A DNA stretch of 64,000 nt from Paenibacillus turpanensis (lineage in GTDB: Bacteria > Bacillota > Bacilli > Paenibacillales > YIM-B00363). Position 1 is the stretch's first letter. Every line of letters starts with the position of its first letter. The notes beneath the pieces were generated by a model. The model was not told the origin of the DNA. It saw only the letters and a program-made list of their open reading frames with translations, and did not search any database. The stretch covers positions 1 to 64,000 of the forward strand of contig NZ_WTLI01000020.1 in the NCBI RefSeq assembly GCF_011421635.1, read 5' to 3'. Below are positions 8,600 through 17,330 of the stretch, piece after piece. A program made the translations under genes and the position numbers.

Positions 8600-9280
8600 A
8601 TGACAACGATTCAAATGCCTGAAGCCGCTATCTTTGATATGGACGGTACTTTGTTTAAAACCGAAACGCTGCTGCTGCCCGCGTATCACCGCACCTTTGA
8701 GCAGCTTCGGCAGGAAGGGCTTTATGAAGGGGACACGCCCCCGGAAGAGCGTATTTTAAGCGGGCTCGGCATGCTGCTTGAAGAGATTTGGGAAAAGGTT
8801 ATACCAGGCACCAGCGCGTCATGCAGGCGTAGAGCGGACGAGCTGCTGCTGGAATATCAGCGGCAAGGATTGCGCGAAGGTGTCGGGGAGCTTTACGAGG
8901 GCGTACAGGAGACGCTGGAGGAATTGAAGCGCCGCGGCGTGCGGTTGTTTGTTGCCAGTAACGGGCTGGAAGCTTACGTTAAAGAGGTGGCGCAATACCA
9001 AGGTATCGCCCCGTTATTCGAGGGCTTGTACAGTGCGGGTGAATACCGGACGTCCAGCAAGGTGGATCTTGTGCGAATTCTGAAAGAACAGCACGGGGTC
9101 GCCAGCGGCTGGATGGTCGGCGACCGTTCTTCCGATGTAGAAGCGGGAAAGGAAAACGGACTGCTGGTCGTCGGATGCGATTATGCCAGCTTCGGCAAGC
9201 CGGAAGAGCTGAGCGGAGCCGATATCCGCATTACAGCATTCAAGGAGCTTCTAACGATAGATAACCCCGGACGGCGTTAA
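8600..9280 (+). CDS. HAD-superfamily hydrolase, phosphoglycolate phosphatase-like
   Basis: A 226-residue haloacid-dehalogenase-type phosphatase. Motif I is FDMDGTLF, where the first Asp is the nucleophile. Motif II is in LFVASNG, and motif III/IV is MVGDRSSDVEAGKENGL. A helical cap lies between motifs I and II. The start ATG at 8600 is preceded by GGAGAAGGAGAG; an upstream in-frame ATG at 8564 lacks a ribosome site. The substrate is likely a small sugar phosphate or nucleotide but cannot be read from the sequence. It ends at a long hairpin shared with the convergent yheC-type gene. Confidence 0.85.
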   Translation: MTTIQMPEAAIFDMDGTLFKTETLLLPAYHRTFEQLRQEGLYEGDTPPEERILSGLGMLLEEIWEKVIPGTSASCRRRADELLLEYQRQGLREGVGELYEGVQETLEELKRRGVRLFVASNGLEAYVKEVAQYQGIAPLFEGLYSAGEYRTSSKVDLVRILKEQHGVASGWMVGDRSSDVEAGKENGLLVVGCDYASFGKPEELSGADIRITAFKELLTIDNPGRR

Positions 9281-9282
9281 TA

Positions 9283-9329
9283 AACTGCCCCTCAACTGTT
9301 AGATGCTGTCTAACAATTGGGGGGCAGTT
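9283..9329. terminator. Hairpin between convergent HAD and YheC-type genes
   Basis: The long imperfect inverted repeat AACTGCCCC...GGGGCAGTT also pairs GTTAGA with TCTAAC inside. T-runs are weak on both sides, so it may act as a bidirectional terminator or as a protective 3' hairpin. Confidence 0.6.
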
Positions 9330-9332
9330 CAA

Positions 9333-10481
9333 TTAATCTTCCGTGGTTTCGTTATTGTTCGGCTTATTACTCGAGTTATTGCTCGAATGATTGCGGTGCA
9401 GCCACAAGGCATATTCGAGCGGACGCTCGATTGCTTTGCGATACGTTTCCTTCTCCCCGATCCGGTAAAATACTTCTCTGGCCGGCTTCGGATTAATTTC
9501 GAGCAGCCACGGATGCCCGGAGCGGTCGACGGCGATATCGAGGGCCAGCTCGCACATTTCACTGAAATGCTTCTGCAGCGATTCAATGATCTCGTGGCCC
9601 ATGCGGTACATTTCCTTCTTCACCGATTCCACCTTGGCCGGATCCCGGAAGCGCAGACGCAGGAGCCGCTCCATCGAGATGGCGTGGCCGCCTCCATGAA
9701 GATTGGAGGTTACGCTTCGTTTGGCCCCTACACGGCCGGCGCAGCCGGTGACGGTCCATTCGCCGGTGCCATCCTTCTGCATAAGCAGCCGGTAGTCATG
9801 CACCCTGCCGCTTTTTAGCTTTAAGTCGATGCCCTGCTGTATCAAGTAGCGGTCCTTAAGCTTCCAGCCCTGCAGCTTATTGCGAAGACCGGCGGTCGAA
9901 ACACGCTGCTGAGGGATGATTTTACGGGCCTGGTTACGGCCTTGAATCGACCATAATCCATCAGATATCCGCTCAATCCTTAGAATACCGCGCCCGCCGG
10001 TGCCGTTCTTCGGCTTCAAATAAACGAGATCCCAGCGTTTCACAAATTGTGTTAAGTCCGCGGACTCCCGGTAAATTTTTGTCGCCGGAAGCCAGCGGTC
10101 TACTTTGCTGTCCTTAGAGAGCAGCTGATGAATCGCCCATTTATTAGCCATAGGACGATTCATATAATTCAGATTCGGATATTTATCGCGGAACTTGCGA
10201 AGCTGGGCGAATCGTTCGTTCGGCTGGTAGCGGCAGCGGTCAAATACGACGTCCGGAAACCGCGTCCATTTGCGGAGCCAAACCTTTCGTCCGGTATCGT
10301 AAAAATGTCCATAAATCCGCTTTTTCTCCGAATCGACGTCCTCCGGCGTAAATGCGAATACATCGATCCCCATACGCTGTCCCTTAACGGTAAATTTACG
10401 GAACATCGAACGCTCCTCCAGCTTTTTACCGTTCAAATATAATGCCATTATGCCAAGTAACGGGTTGGGCAATCGGCTCAC
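9333..10481 (-). CDS. YheC/YheD family ATP-grasp protein, short form (gene 5 of array)
   Basis: A 382-residue member of the YheC/YheD endospore coat-associated ATP-grasp family. Conserved blocks include FPDVVFDRCRY, NRPMANKWAIHQLL, YLKPKNGTGGRGILRIER (the ATP-binding loop), YLIQQGIDL, VHDYRLLMQKDGTGEW and LALDIAVDRSGHPWLLEINP with the metal-binding Glu/Asn. The start is a GTG in a GTGA overlap with the stop of the previous gene. The C-terminal tail is Asn/Ser-rich (NHSSNNSSNKPNNN), unlike its neighbours. The reaction is unknown; the fold predicts carboxylate-amine ligation driven by ATP. It is the last gene of the five-gene operon. Confidence 0.88.
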   Translation of the reverse strand: MSRLPNPLLGIMALYLNGKKLEERSMFRKFTVKGQRMGIDVFAFTPEDVDSEKKRIYGHFYDTGRKVWLRKWTRFPDVVFDRCRYQPNERFAQLRKFRDKYPNLNYMNRPMANKWAIHQLLSKDSKVDRWLPATKIYRESADLTQFVKRWDLVYLKPKNGTGGRGILRIERISDGLWSIQGRNQARKIIPQQRVSTAGLRNKLQGWKLKDRYLIQQGIDLKLKSGRVHDYRLLMQKDGTGEWTVTGCAGRVGAKRSVTSNLHGGGHAISMERLLRLRFRDPAKVESVKKEMYRMGHEIIESLQKHFSEMCELALDIAVDRSGHPWLLEINPKPAREVFYRIGEKETYRKAIERPLEYALWLHRNHSSNNSSNKPNNNETTED

Positions 10482-11626
10482 CTGCCTGTCGTTTTAGCCA
10501 AATATGCAAAATACCGTACAAGTCTTGTTAATGATTTTGCACGAATCTTCGGTTCATCAAATTTCATCGGCTTCGAATTCGCTTCGAAAAACCATAGCGC
10601 TCCGCCGCGGTCTACTCCCAGATCCATGGACATTTCTCCAAGCGGCTGGCCGCAGCTCCGCTCGATTTGCTTTGCAATCCGCAGTGCTGTCGACTTCGTT
10701 TTCGCGAGGATCCGCTTGCCTTCACGAGCGCCGAAGGCGCCGGACAGCAGCTTCGACGGACGATCGATGGAGCCGCCGCGCGGCACATGGGTCGTAATAC
10801 TGGATGCTCCGGCAACACGGGCACCGACTCCGGTCAGACGCCATAAGCCTTTGCCGTCTTTCTGCACGAGCACGCGCAGGTCAAACGGACGGGTTTGGTG
10901 GACGGCGAGTTTAATCGCCTGCTGGACAATGTAATCTTTATTGCCCTTCAGCTCCTCAAGCTGTTCGGTAAGCTCGGAGATGCTGCCGAAATGGTGGCGT
11001 GTGGTGCCTTCCTTTTCCTGAACGATCAGCGTGTAGACCGTTTTTCCTTTGGATATGCTGCGGTTGATCCGCATAATGCCTTTACCGGCTTTTCCTTTGA
11101 CCGGCTTTAAATATAAAGATGGATGTGATTTAAGCATATTCCCGAGTGTCACCGCATCCTTATATTTACGAGTGTTCGGAACGAGGCCTTTTGTTTCCTC
11201 GGATTGGCGGAGCCATTCGAACAGCTGCCACTTGTTAAAGAAATGCGGGTTAAACATGCGCAGCTGAGGGTGACTTTCAATTTCGGAAAGCACCCGCTGC
11301 ACCTCGGGAAGCTGCTCGAATTTGCGGTACGGAATCCGATTATAGACCACGTTCGGAAACGGAACCTCACGCTTAACCCATTTCTTCAACGAAAAATCGT
11401 ATTCAAAGCCCGTTAGCTTTGAGGAGTAGGGCGAGAATTGCGAGGTTGGCAAAATATAGATCCGTACGCCGTTCTCTTGACCCACGCGGGTAATATCCAA
11501 ATAATTTTGTTTGTCTCCGCGGAATACGCGGCTGTCATCCACATACGTTAAAATGGCGACGACGGGCTTCTCATTGCCGTTACGCACGCGAACCAGCTTT
11601 TTGCCGATATTTCTGGTTACCTTCAT
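10478..11626 (-). CDS. YheC/YheD family ATP-grasp protein, short form (gene 4 of array)
   Basis: A 382-residue YheC-type protein. Visible blocks are FPNVVYNRIPYRKFEQLPEV, FFNKWQLFEWL, LYLKPVKGKAGKGIMRINR (ATP loop), YIVQQAIKL, PFDLRVLVQKDGKGLWRLTG, VARIAG-type GARVAGASSITTHVPRGG, and MSMDLGVDRGGALWFFEANSKP (metal site). The ATG overlaps the preceding stop (ATGA, 11623-11626), and GGGGGAACGG supplies the ribosome site. It is about as long as B. subtilis YheC. The product is expected in the mother cell or near the forespore, judging from the family; the substrate is unknown. Confidence 0.88.
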   Translation of the reverse strand: MKVTRNIGKKLVRVRNGNEKPVVAILTYVDDSRVFRGDKQNYLDITRVGQENGVRIYILPTSQFSPYSSKLTGFEYDFSLKKWVKREVPFPNVVYNRIPYRKFEQLPEVQRVLSEIESHPQLRMFNPHFFNKWQLFEWLRQSEETKGLVPNTRKYKDAVTLGNMLKSHPSLYLKPVKGKAGKGIMRINRSISKGKTVYTLIVQEKEGTTRHHFGSISELTEQLEELKGNKDYIVQQAIKLAVHQTRPFDLRVLVQKDGKGLWRLTGVGARVAGASSITTHVPRGGSIDRPSKLLSGAFGAREGKRILAKTKSTALRIAKQIERSCGQPLGEMSMDLGVDRGGALWFFEANSKPMKFDEPKIRAKSLTRLVRYFAYLAKTTGR

Positions 11627-12996
11627 GAACCGTTCCCCCTATTGCGGAAACCGGCTAAATATAAGCAATGCTCGAACACATGGACGAGGGCCTGCCGTCC
11701 CGCCTCTTTTAATCCCGGATGTTTAAAAATCGAACGTCCCGGTTTGGAATTTGCTTCGAACATCCAAATGTTTTCGTTTTTATCGATACCAAAATCGAAT
11801 CCAAGCTCGCCGATATGGTGCTTGTAGTTTTTCTCAATTGCTTCCGCAAGCCGGATCGCAACGGCTTTTGACTTGGAGAGCACCTCGCCGGAACGCGAGC
11901 CAAACACTTGGCCCAGCGCCTGCTCCGGAGTCAGCAGCTGTCCGCCGTTGCGCAAATGTGTCGTTACACTGCCTTTGCCGGCTTTTTTCGCTCCGACTGC
12001 GGTGACGACCCATTGGTTTTCCTTGTTTTTGTTTATATGAAAACGGAAGTCGATCGGGCATCCGTCAATTTCAATCAAACGAATTCCCTGCTGAGCAATA
12101 TAGCTGCGCAGCTTCCCGCGTTTGATTTTGAGCGCCGCGACTAGGCTGGAGAATTTGCGGTAACGCAGCAGGACGTTTTGCCCGCCGCGCCGGAAGCGCA
12201 AATAATAGCCGCGCTGCGGATGGTAGGTCAGCCGGTAAATGCCCTGTCCCAGGCTGCCTCCGGTAGGCTTTAAATACAAGAAGCGATGCTTTTCGAGCAG
12301 CTCCTTGATTTTTTCAGGGGATGGGTTTGTGACCGATTCCGGCACATGCTTATAAAATTCAGGTTCATCCTCAAGCAGACGGTACACATCCGATTTGTTA
12401 AAGAAGCTCCAGTTGAAAAATGGAATATTCCGCCTCACAAAGTTTTGCTTCAGCGACTCCATTGAAGCGGAGGCATCCGCTTTACGGCTCGGCAGCCGGT
12501 TATATACGACGTCGGGCAGCGGTACGATTTTACGGGACCAGCCGCCTTCCGAATTCGGGAAATAGGCCACGACCGTTTCGTTTTGCCAGTTAATGCCGCT
12601 TGGGGTAAAGGCAAAATAAAATGCTTTGCCGTTCCCGACCGATAAATATTGGCGAATAAGTGCTGTCCGCGAGCCGAATGGCCGCGACATGTTCCCGGTG
12701 GCCGAGGTGATGATGCCGACCAGCGGGCCGATTTTAACATTGCCGCTGGAGTCGCTTCTGACATACACCTGTGTAAATCTCGGGACCCGCATTGCATTTT
12801 GCAGGGCAAGCGGGATATATAAGTGATTCCCTTTCCGTTTAATAGTCTTTAAGGACGTATAAATCGAATTCGGACCAAGCTGCAGCTTTAAATTTTTCTT
12901 TCCCTTTAAATTCAGCTTCCGGGCAAGTGCCCCGGAAATGAATATGGACTGCTGCGAGCGTTTGGTGACGTGAATCTTACTTCTCGTCAGACTCAT
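11623..12996 (-). CDS. YheD-like ATP-grasp protein, long form (gene 3 of array)
   Basis: A 457-residue protein, the length of B. subtilis YheD. An N-terminal beta-rich domain (about 1-95, MSLTRSKIHVTKRSQQSIF, then a KLNLKGKKNLKLQLG segment) precedes the ATP-grasp core: LPDVVYNRLPSRK, FFNKSDVYRLL, LYLKPTGGSLGQGIYRLTY, YIAQQGIRLIE, PIDFRFHINKNKENQWVV and LGFDFGIDKNENIWMFEANSKP. I chose the ATG at 12996 because GGGAGG lies 8 bases before it and it overlaps the upstream stop as ATGA; a longer frame upstream runs inside the previous gene. Genes 1 and 3 are the two long forms and probably arose by duplication of a long-short pair. Confidence 0.88.
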   Translation of the reverse strand: MSLTRSKIHVTKRSQQSIFISGALARKLNLKGKKNLKLQLGPNSIYTSLKTIKRKGNHLYIPLALQNAMRVPRFTQVYVRSDSSGNVKIGPLVGIITSATGNMSRPFGSRTALIRQYLSVGNGKAFYFAFTPSGINWQNETVVAYFPNSEGGWSRKIVPLPDVVYNRLPSRKADASASMESLKQNFVRRNIPFFNWSFFNKSDVYRLLEDEPEFYKHVPESVTNPSPEKIKELLEKHRFLYLKPTGGSLGQGIYRLTYHPQRGYYLRFRRGGQNVLLRYRKFSSLVAALKIKRGKLRSYIAQQGIRLIEIDGCPIDFRFHINKNKENQWVVTAVGAKKAGKGSVTTHLRNGGQLLTPEQALGQVFGSRSGEVLSKSKAVAIRLAEAIEKNYKHHIGELGFDFGIDKNENIWMFEANSKPGRSIFKHPGLKEAGRQALVHVFEHCLYLAGFRNRGNGS

Positions 12997-14159
12997 GAAG
13001 TAGGTTCCTCCCATGGCTTTTTTGCAGTTCGTAACACGTACGCTGCATATTCGATCGGTTGCAGGATCGAGCGTTTGCGAATATCCGGCTGGAGCAGCTT
13101 CGAAAATGCGGATCTGCCCGGCTTGGAGTTCGCTTCCAGCAGCCACACCTTTCCTTCGCGCGTTACCCCGAAATCCAGGCCCAGCTCGGCAAGCCGGCCG
13201 TGGCTGTGTTCCAGTGCCGGCGGCACAAGGGCAGCAATTCGCCGGATTTCATCTAGAATGCGGCTGCATTCCTTCGGGCCGAAGTGCTCTTCGAGAAAAG
13301 ACTCGGCGTCCTCTGCGCTTCCCCCTCCATGCAAATTCGAGGTGATTCCTCCCGATTTTCCGACCCGGGCGGCAATTCCGGTTAACAGCCATTGGCCGCT
13401 GCCGTCCTTCTGGGCGAGCGCCCTCAGGTCGAAGGGACGGCCGTCGAAAGTCTGCAGGTGAAGAAAGGGTTGGATTAAGTAACGCCTTCGGCCGGTAAAC
13501 CGACCGAACCAATCCGCCGCTGCGGATAGTTTATTAAACCGGAGATGAATTGGTTCATTGCGGAATCCGCGTCCGGTGATTTCAACCTCGGTTTGCTCGG
13601 GTGTCCATAAATCGGATACGAGCTTCATATGAAGCGCGCCTTTGCCTTGACTACCGCCGCTCGGCTTAAGAAACAGCTGCTTGCGTTTCAGCAGCATGGC
13701 GGCGAGCTGCCGCGGGCCGCCGTACGCCGCTGTTTCGGGCAGTGCAGCCGTAAGCTCGTGATCCTGAGCGAGGAGCCGCTGCACCTCCCATTTGCTGCTT
13801 AGCGCGTGGTTTAAAAGGCGTACTCCGGGCGTATTCAGCAGCCGATCGGCGGCTTCTTTGTATTTACGGCGCTCTGTCCGGCTGCGGCAGAAGCTCCGGT
13901 CGTACACCACCCCAGGGAGCGGGTGGAGGCTTTGTCTCCAGCGTTTAGTCGGGGTGTGGTAGCTGAACCCGCGTACAGTGAAGGTACTCCAGTCCACCCA
14001 TAAGGGCGAAAATACGAACACGGTAACTCCGCACAGCTTTCCTGCTGCGCACAGCCTTCGGTAGAAGGCATGATCGGCAAAAGGGGGATACCCCTTTCTT
14101 TCGCATACCATGACGCCAACCGTACCAAGCTGGTGAGAATCTGTACGATGCGTTAGCAT
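12993..14159 (-). CDS. YheC/YheD family ATP-grasp protein, short form (gene 2 of array)
   Basis: A 388-residue short-form protein. Blocks: LPGVVYDRSFCRS, ALSSKWEVQRLL, LFLKPSGGSQGKGALHMKL (ATP loop), YLIQPFLHLQTFDGRPFDLR, ALAQKDGSGQWLLTGIAARV, ITSNLHGGGSA and LGLDFGVTREGKVWLLEANS (metal site). A GTG codon two positions upstream (14165) is possible, but the ATG at 14159 has AAGGGGTG at proper distance. It is 15 bases downstream of gene 1, the only junction in the array without an overlap. It has several extra cysteines near the N-terminus compared with its paralogues. Confidence 0.87.
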   Translation of the reverse strand: MLTHRTDSHQLGTVGVMVCERKGYPPFADHAFYRRLCAAGKLCGVTVFVFSPLWVDWSTFTVRGFSYHTPTKRWRQSLHPLPGVVYDRSFCRSRTERRKYKEAADRLLNTPGVRLLNHALSSKWEVQRLLAQDHELTAALPETAAYGGPRQLAAMLLKRKQLFLKPSGGSQGKGALHMKLVSDLWTPEQTEVEITGRGFRNEPIHLRFNKLSAAADWFGRFTGRRRYLIQPFLHLQTFDGRPFDLRALAQKDGSGQWLLTGIAARVGKSGGITSNLHGGGSAEDAESFLEEHFGPKECSRILDEIRRIAALVPPALEHSHGRLAELGLDFGVTREGKVWLLEANSKPGRSAFSKLLQPDIRKRSILQPIEYAAYVLRTAKKPWEEPTS

Positions 14160-14174
14160 AGACACCCCTTCTTT

Positions 14175-15548
14175 CTATAGCCCGGATAAATAACGGGCGT
14201 AAAGTAGAAGCTGTTTGACGGAAGGACGAGTTTTATTTTCGTCCAGCTGAGTATTATCGTTTTTCGAAGGCTTGGAATTGACCTCGATCAGCCAAACGCG
14301 GCCTCTCGTATCCATGCCTAAATCAACGCCCAGCTCGCCAAAATGACCTTCCATGTTCTCTTCAATGCCTTCCGCGATATCGAGCGACGCTTTTCGTAAG
14401 TTAGCAAGCGCCTTATTACGGGTAACACCATTTAGCTTCATTCGTGCAATCGCCGCAGGAGCGCTCGAAATGGTCCCGCCCCGGGCCAAATTGGAGACGA
14501 ATTGATTGTTGCCGGCGATTCGTGCGACGATCGACGTTACACTCCATTTCCCGTTTTCGTCCTTCTGGACGAGAGCGCGGAAATCGACTGGGCGGCCGCC
14601 GACAGATGCAAGCTGAATTCCTTGCTGAATTTGATAACGCTGGGATTTCAGCTTTCCGGCGAGAGAGCTGAACAGCTTAGCGCTGCTGGCAAATGTTTTG
14701 CGGATGGAGCCGGAGGACGCGGAATAGTGGGCAACCACGCCGCCGCCTTCTTGCCGGGTTACACGAATGATGCCTTTTCCCAGACTGCCGCGTATTGGCT
14801 TTAAGAAAACAACCTTGTATTTCTCGCACATCGATTTCATCGTGGCGAACGATTTCAGCAAATAGGATTCCGGCAGGTAGTGCTTCAGCGCGGCATCCTG
14901 CTTTAAAGCGGCGAATACATCGGTTTTATCGAGGTATCTTTCGTTAAAGATGGAGGTGCCGTGCTTGGATTTTACTTCTTTAAAAAATTGTTGTACGCTT
15001 GTTTTGTTCTCAAGCTTACGGGATGTCAGCCGGTTGTAGACGACATCCGGAACGGGGAAACGGCCCTGTACCCAGCGGCCGCCCGTGTAGATCCAGCCGG
15101 AGACGCTGGTGTCGAAATGCTCCAGCTGTTCCGGGGTAAAGAAGTACACGAATGCGCCGTTTTGGCGGCTAGCCTCGGTTAGTTCTTTGCAGTACGTTGT
15201 CGTCGAGCCGAACGGTTTATCCGGCATGCTGCTGTACCGGCGGCTCATAAGAACACCGATGAGGGGGCCTGCCGTTATGGTATTCGTTCCTGGCTTGTAG
15301 GTCAGCCGGAGCGAGGCACCGTTCGTTAGACCAAGATCTTCCGCGAACGCTGTCCCGATGCGAATCGTCCGGGGGCGTGAGTGAGTTCCTATGATCGCTC
15401 TGGTGCTGTAGGCGCCGAAACGAAATGTAACGGATTGGTTGGCCGGGAGCTTCCATTTCTTCACTAAGGTCTCGCTCAGCATAATGATGTTGTCGCCCTG
15501 CAGCATCCCCGTATGCTGCAGATGGACTGTAACTTTCGTTTTAAACAT
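14175..15548 (-). CDS. YheD-like ATP-grasp protein, long form (gene 1 of array)
   Basis: A 457-residue protein and first gene of the minus-strand operon. The N-terminal beta-domain (residues 1-100, MFKTKVTVHLQHTGMLQG through TAGPLIGVLMSRRYS) is shared with gene 3. The ATP-grasp part shows VPDVVYNRLTSRK, YLDKTDVFAAL, VFLKPIRGSLGKGIIRVTRQ, YQIQQGIQLASVGGRPVDFR, ALVQKDENGKWSVTSIVARI and LGVDLGMDTRGRVWLIEVNS. The ribosome site is GAAGGAGAAG. It is divergent from yheB with 104 bases between them, which must hold both promoters. In Bacillus, YheC and YheD are sporulation proteins associated with coat assembly; no enzyme activity has been shown to my knowledge. Confidence 0.89.
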   Translation of the reverse strand: MFKTKVTVHLQHTGMLQGDNIIMLSETLVKKWKLPANQSVTFRFGAYSTRAIIGTHSRPRTIRIGTAFAEDLGLTNGASLRLTYKPGTNTITAGPLIGVLMSRRYSSMPDKPFGSTTTYCKELTEASRQNGAFVYFFTPEQLEHFDTSVSGWIYTGGRWVQGRFPVPDVVYNRLTSRKLENKTSVQQFFKEVKSKHGTSIFNERYLDKTDVFAALKQDAALKHYLPESYLLKSFATMKSMCEKYKVVFLKPIRGSLGKGIIRVTRQEGGGVVAHYSASSGSIRKTFASSAKLFSSLAGKLKSQRYQIQQGIQLASVGGRPVDFRALVQKDENGKWSVTSIVARIAGNNQFVSNLARGGTISSAPAAIARMKLNGVTRNKALANLRKASLDIAEGIEENMEGHFGELGVDLGMDTRGRVWLIEVNSKPSKNDNTQLDENKTRPSVKQLLLYARYLSGL

Positions 15549-15652
15549 GTCCCGCTTCTCCTTCCCAAACCGGCATTGCGGATGGCTTCATGGGTAAACG
15601 CTAATTCATCATATGAGGGGACAATTGTCTTGGTGATTCGGGAGGAATCGAT

Positions 15653-16816
15653 ATGAATTTTTGGATTGTACCAATTAATATTGCGGTGGCTGCTCTCATT
15701 GGGGGCGTAACAAATCACCTTGCCATTAAAATGCTGTTTCATCCGCGTCAGGCGGTATATTTGGCGGGCCGAAAGCTTCCCTTTACCCCTGGACTTATCC
15801 CCAAAAGGCGGGATGAGGTTGCCGTTGCGCTCGGCAAAGTGGTGAGCGAATATTTGGTGACGTCGCAAGGGCTTGCACAGGCGCTCGAAAAGCCGGCGCT
15901 GCGCGATGCCGCGGCGGGAAAGCTTCGCTTGCTTGTCGAGGAGTGGACGGCCAAGGAAGAAACGCTGCAGGAGCTGCTGCTTCGCTTCTGGCCGGAGGAA
16001 CGGCTCGCGGAGGAGCGCGCCAAGCTGCTCGCCTTTGCTTCGGGGGCAGCAGGGCGAACGCTCGAATGGCTTTGGGAAACCTACGACTTGGGCGGGAAAA
16101 CCATTGCCGATCTCATTCCGGATTGGCAGGAAAGCCGAAAGGAGCAGCTCGTCACCTGGGCAGCGGACAGCATCCTGCAGGCGGTGCGCAGCGAGCTGAT
16201 GTCTCCGGAAGGGGAACGCCTGCTGCGTCAGCTGACCGGAAGATTTATGGAGGGAGCCGGCGGAGGCTTCCTCGGCGCGCTGGCCGGCATGTTCATGGAC
16301 GAAAGCAAAATCATTGGCAAGGTGCGGGCTGCATTGGACGAAGCAATTGCTTCGCCGCAGGTGCGTGGCACGGTTACCGGCTTCCTTTACCGAAAGCTTG
16401 ACGAGCTGGAGGAAGGTCCGATTGTGGAAAAGCTCGGGGAATGGCTTGGTGTGGACGTTCGCGAATGGCTTGAGGGGAAGCTGCAGGCGGCTGTACAGGA
16501 AGGAGCATGGCTGGATGCTCTCGCCGGCCGGCGGATTGCCGATTTGACCGGGCCGTTCCGCAACAGTCTGCTTGAGCGGATTCCTGCACTAGTTGAGGGG
16601 ACATTTTCGCTGCTTGCCCGCAACATGGACAAGCTGATGGGCGCTGTCCGTCTCCCTGAGCTGGTCGAAGAGCAGGTACGTGCGTTTCCGATGGAAAAGC
16701 TGGAATCCATCATTTTGGATTTGTCCGGCAAGGAATTCCGCGCCATTACGTGGCTGGGCGCCGTGCTTGGCGGTCTCATCGGGCTGCTGCAGTCTCTTTT
16801 TTACGCCTTTTACTAG
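15653..16816 (+). CDS. yheB: DUF445 family membrane protein YheB
   Basis: A 387-residue DUF445 protein. The N-terminus is a hydrophobic helix followed by the family signature GGVTNHLAIKMLFHPRQ and LPFTPGLIPKRRDEVA. A long amphipathic middle follows, and a C-terminal membrane segment AITWLGAVLGGLIGLLQSLF anchors the other end. B. subtilis YheB (about 377 residues) lies next to yheC/yheD, so the synteny supports the name. The start has GGAGGAATCGAT just upstream. The function is unknown; the divergent partner operon suggests a shared sporulation role. Confidence 0.87.
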   Translation: MNFWIVPINIAVAALIGGVTNHLAIKMLFHPRQAVYLAGRKLPFTPGLIPKRRDEVAVALGKVVSEYLVTSQGLAQALEKPALRDAAAGKLRLLVEEWTAKEETLQELLLRFWPEERLAEERAKLLAFASGAAGRTLEWLWETYDLGGKTIADLIPDWQESRKEQLVTWAADSILQAVRSELMSPEGERLLRQLTGRFMEGAGGGFLGALAGMFMDESKIIGKVRAALDEAIASPQVRGTVTGFLYRKLDELEEGPIVEKLGEWLGVDVREWLEGKLQAAVQEGAWLDALAGRRIADLTGPFRNSLLERIPALVEGTFSLLARNMDKLMGAVRLPELVEEQVRAFPMEKLESIILDLSGKEFRAITWLGAVLGGLIGLLQSLFYAFY

Positions 16817-16884
16817 ACATCATATTTCAACGGCCTGTCTCATACACTGGAAGCAGACGAGTTTGAGAAAAGGAGCTGTTTTCA

Positions 16885-17148
16885 GTGAAGGATACCAAGC
16901 ATATCGTGTATATGGGGCTTTTGCTCGGAATGCTGATTTATGCTGTGCCTCGGTTGGAAATGGGAGGAGGCTGGACGCTTCCGACCGTATTCGGAATCGT
17001 TTGGATCGGCATGGCGCTGCTGCTGCTGTCAGCGAATTTGTATCAGGTGCTGAAGGTGGACGAGGAAACCGCCAAAGAATACCGCCGCATTCGTCAATAC
17101 CGCAGATGGCAGGCGGAGCAAAGTCTCCGGAAGAAGCTTCAGGGGTAA
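16885..17148 (+). CDS. Small membrane protein, unknown function
   Basis: An 87-residue protein starting with GTG, with AAAGGAGCTG 8 bases upstream. Two hydrophobic helices (about 6-22 and 31-52, LPTVFGIVWIGMALLLLSAN) are followed by a charged, Arg/Lys/Glu-rich cytoplasmic tail (EETAKEYRRIRQYRRWQAEQ). It lies 68 bases after yheB and may be cotranscribed; a good terminator follows. I do not recognise the family. Confidence 0.72.
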   Translation: MKDTKHIVYMGLLLGMLIYAVPRLEMGGGWTLPTVFGIVWIGMALLLLSANLYQVLKVDEETAKEYRRIRQYRRWQAEQSLRKKLQG

Positions 17149-17172
17149 GGCATTTTTGAAAGAAGCTGTGTG

Positions 17173-17214
17173 AACACCGTTTTTAAGGCGCGCGCCGCCT
17201 TGAACGGTGTTTTT
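17173..17214 (+). terminator. Terminator after the yheB operon
   Basis: The nested stem AACACCGTT/AACGGTGTT with inner AAGGCG/CGCCTT is followed by four T, 25 bases after the small membrane gene. Confidence 0.8.
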
Positions 17215-17246
17215 GTATATATGGCTGTTTCATGCCGCCCATTCGC

Positions 17247-17275
17247 TTGTGATTGGGTGACCGGAGTCCTATAAT
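17247..17275 (+). promoter_or_regulatory. Sigma-A type promoter of ytoI
   Basis: TTGTGA (17247-17252), a 17-base spacer and a perfect TATAAT (17270-17275) lie about 55 bases before the ytoI start. A small tandem repeat, AGTAGTACAG twice, follows at 17286-17305. Confidence 0.75.
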
Positions 17276-17330
17276 GAAAAAGATAGAGTAGTACAGAGTA
17301 GTACAGTTTGGATGCGAAAAGGTGGAGCAA

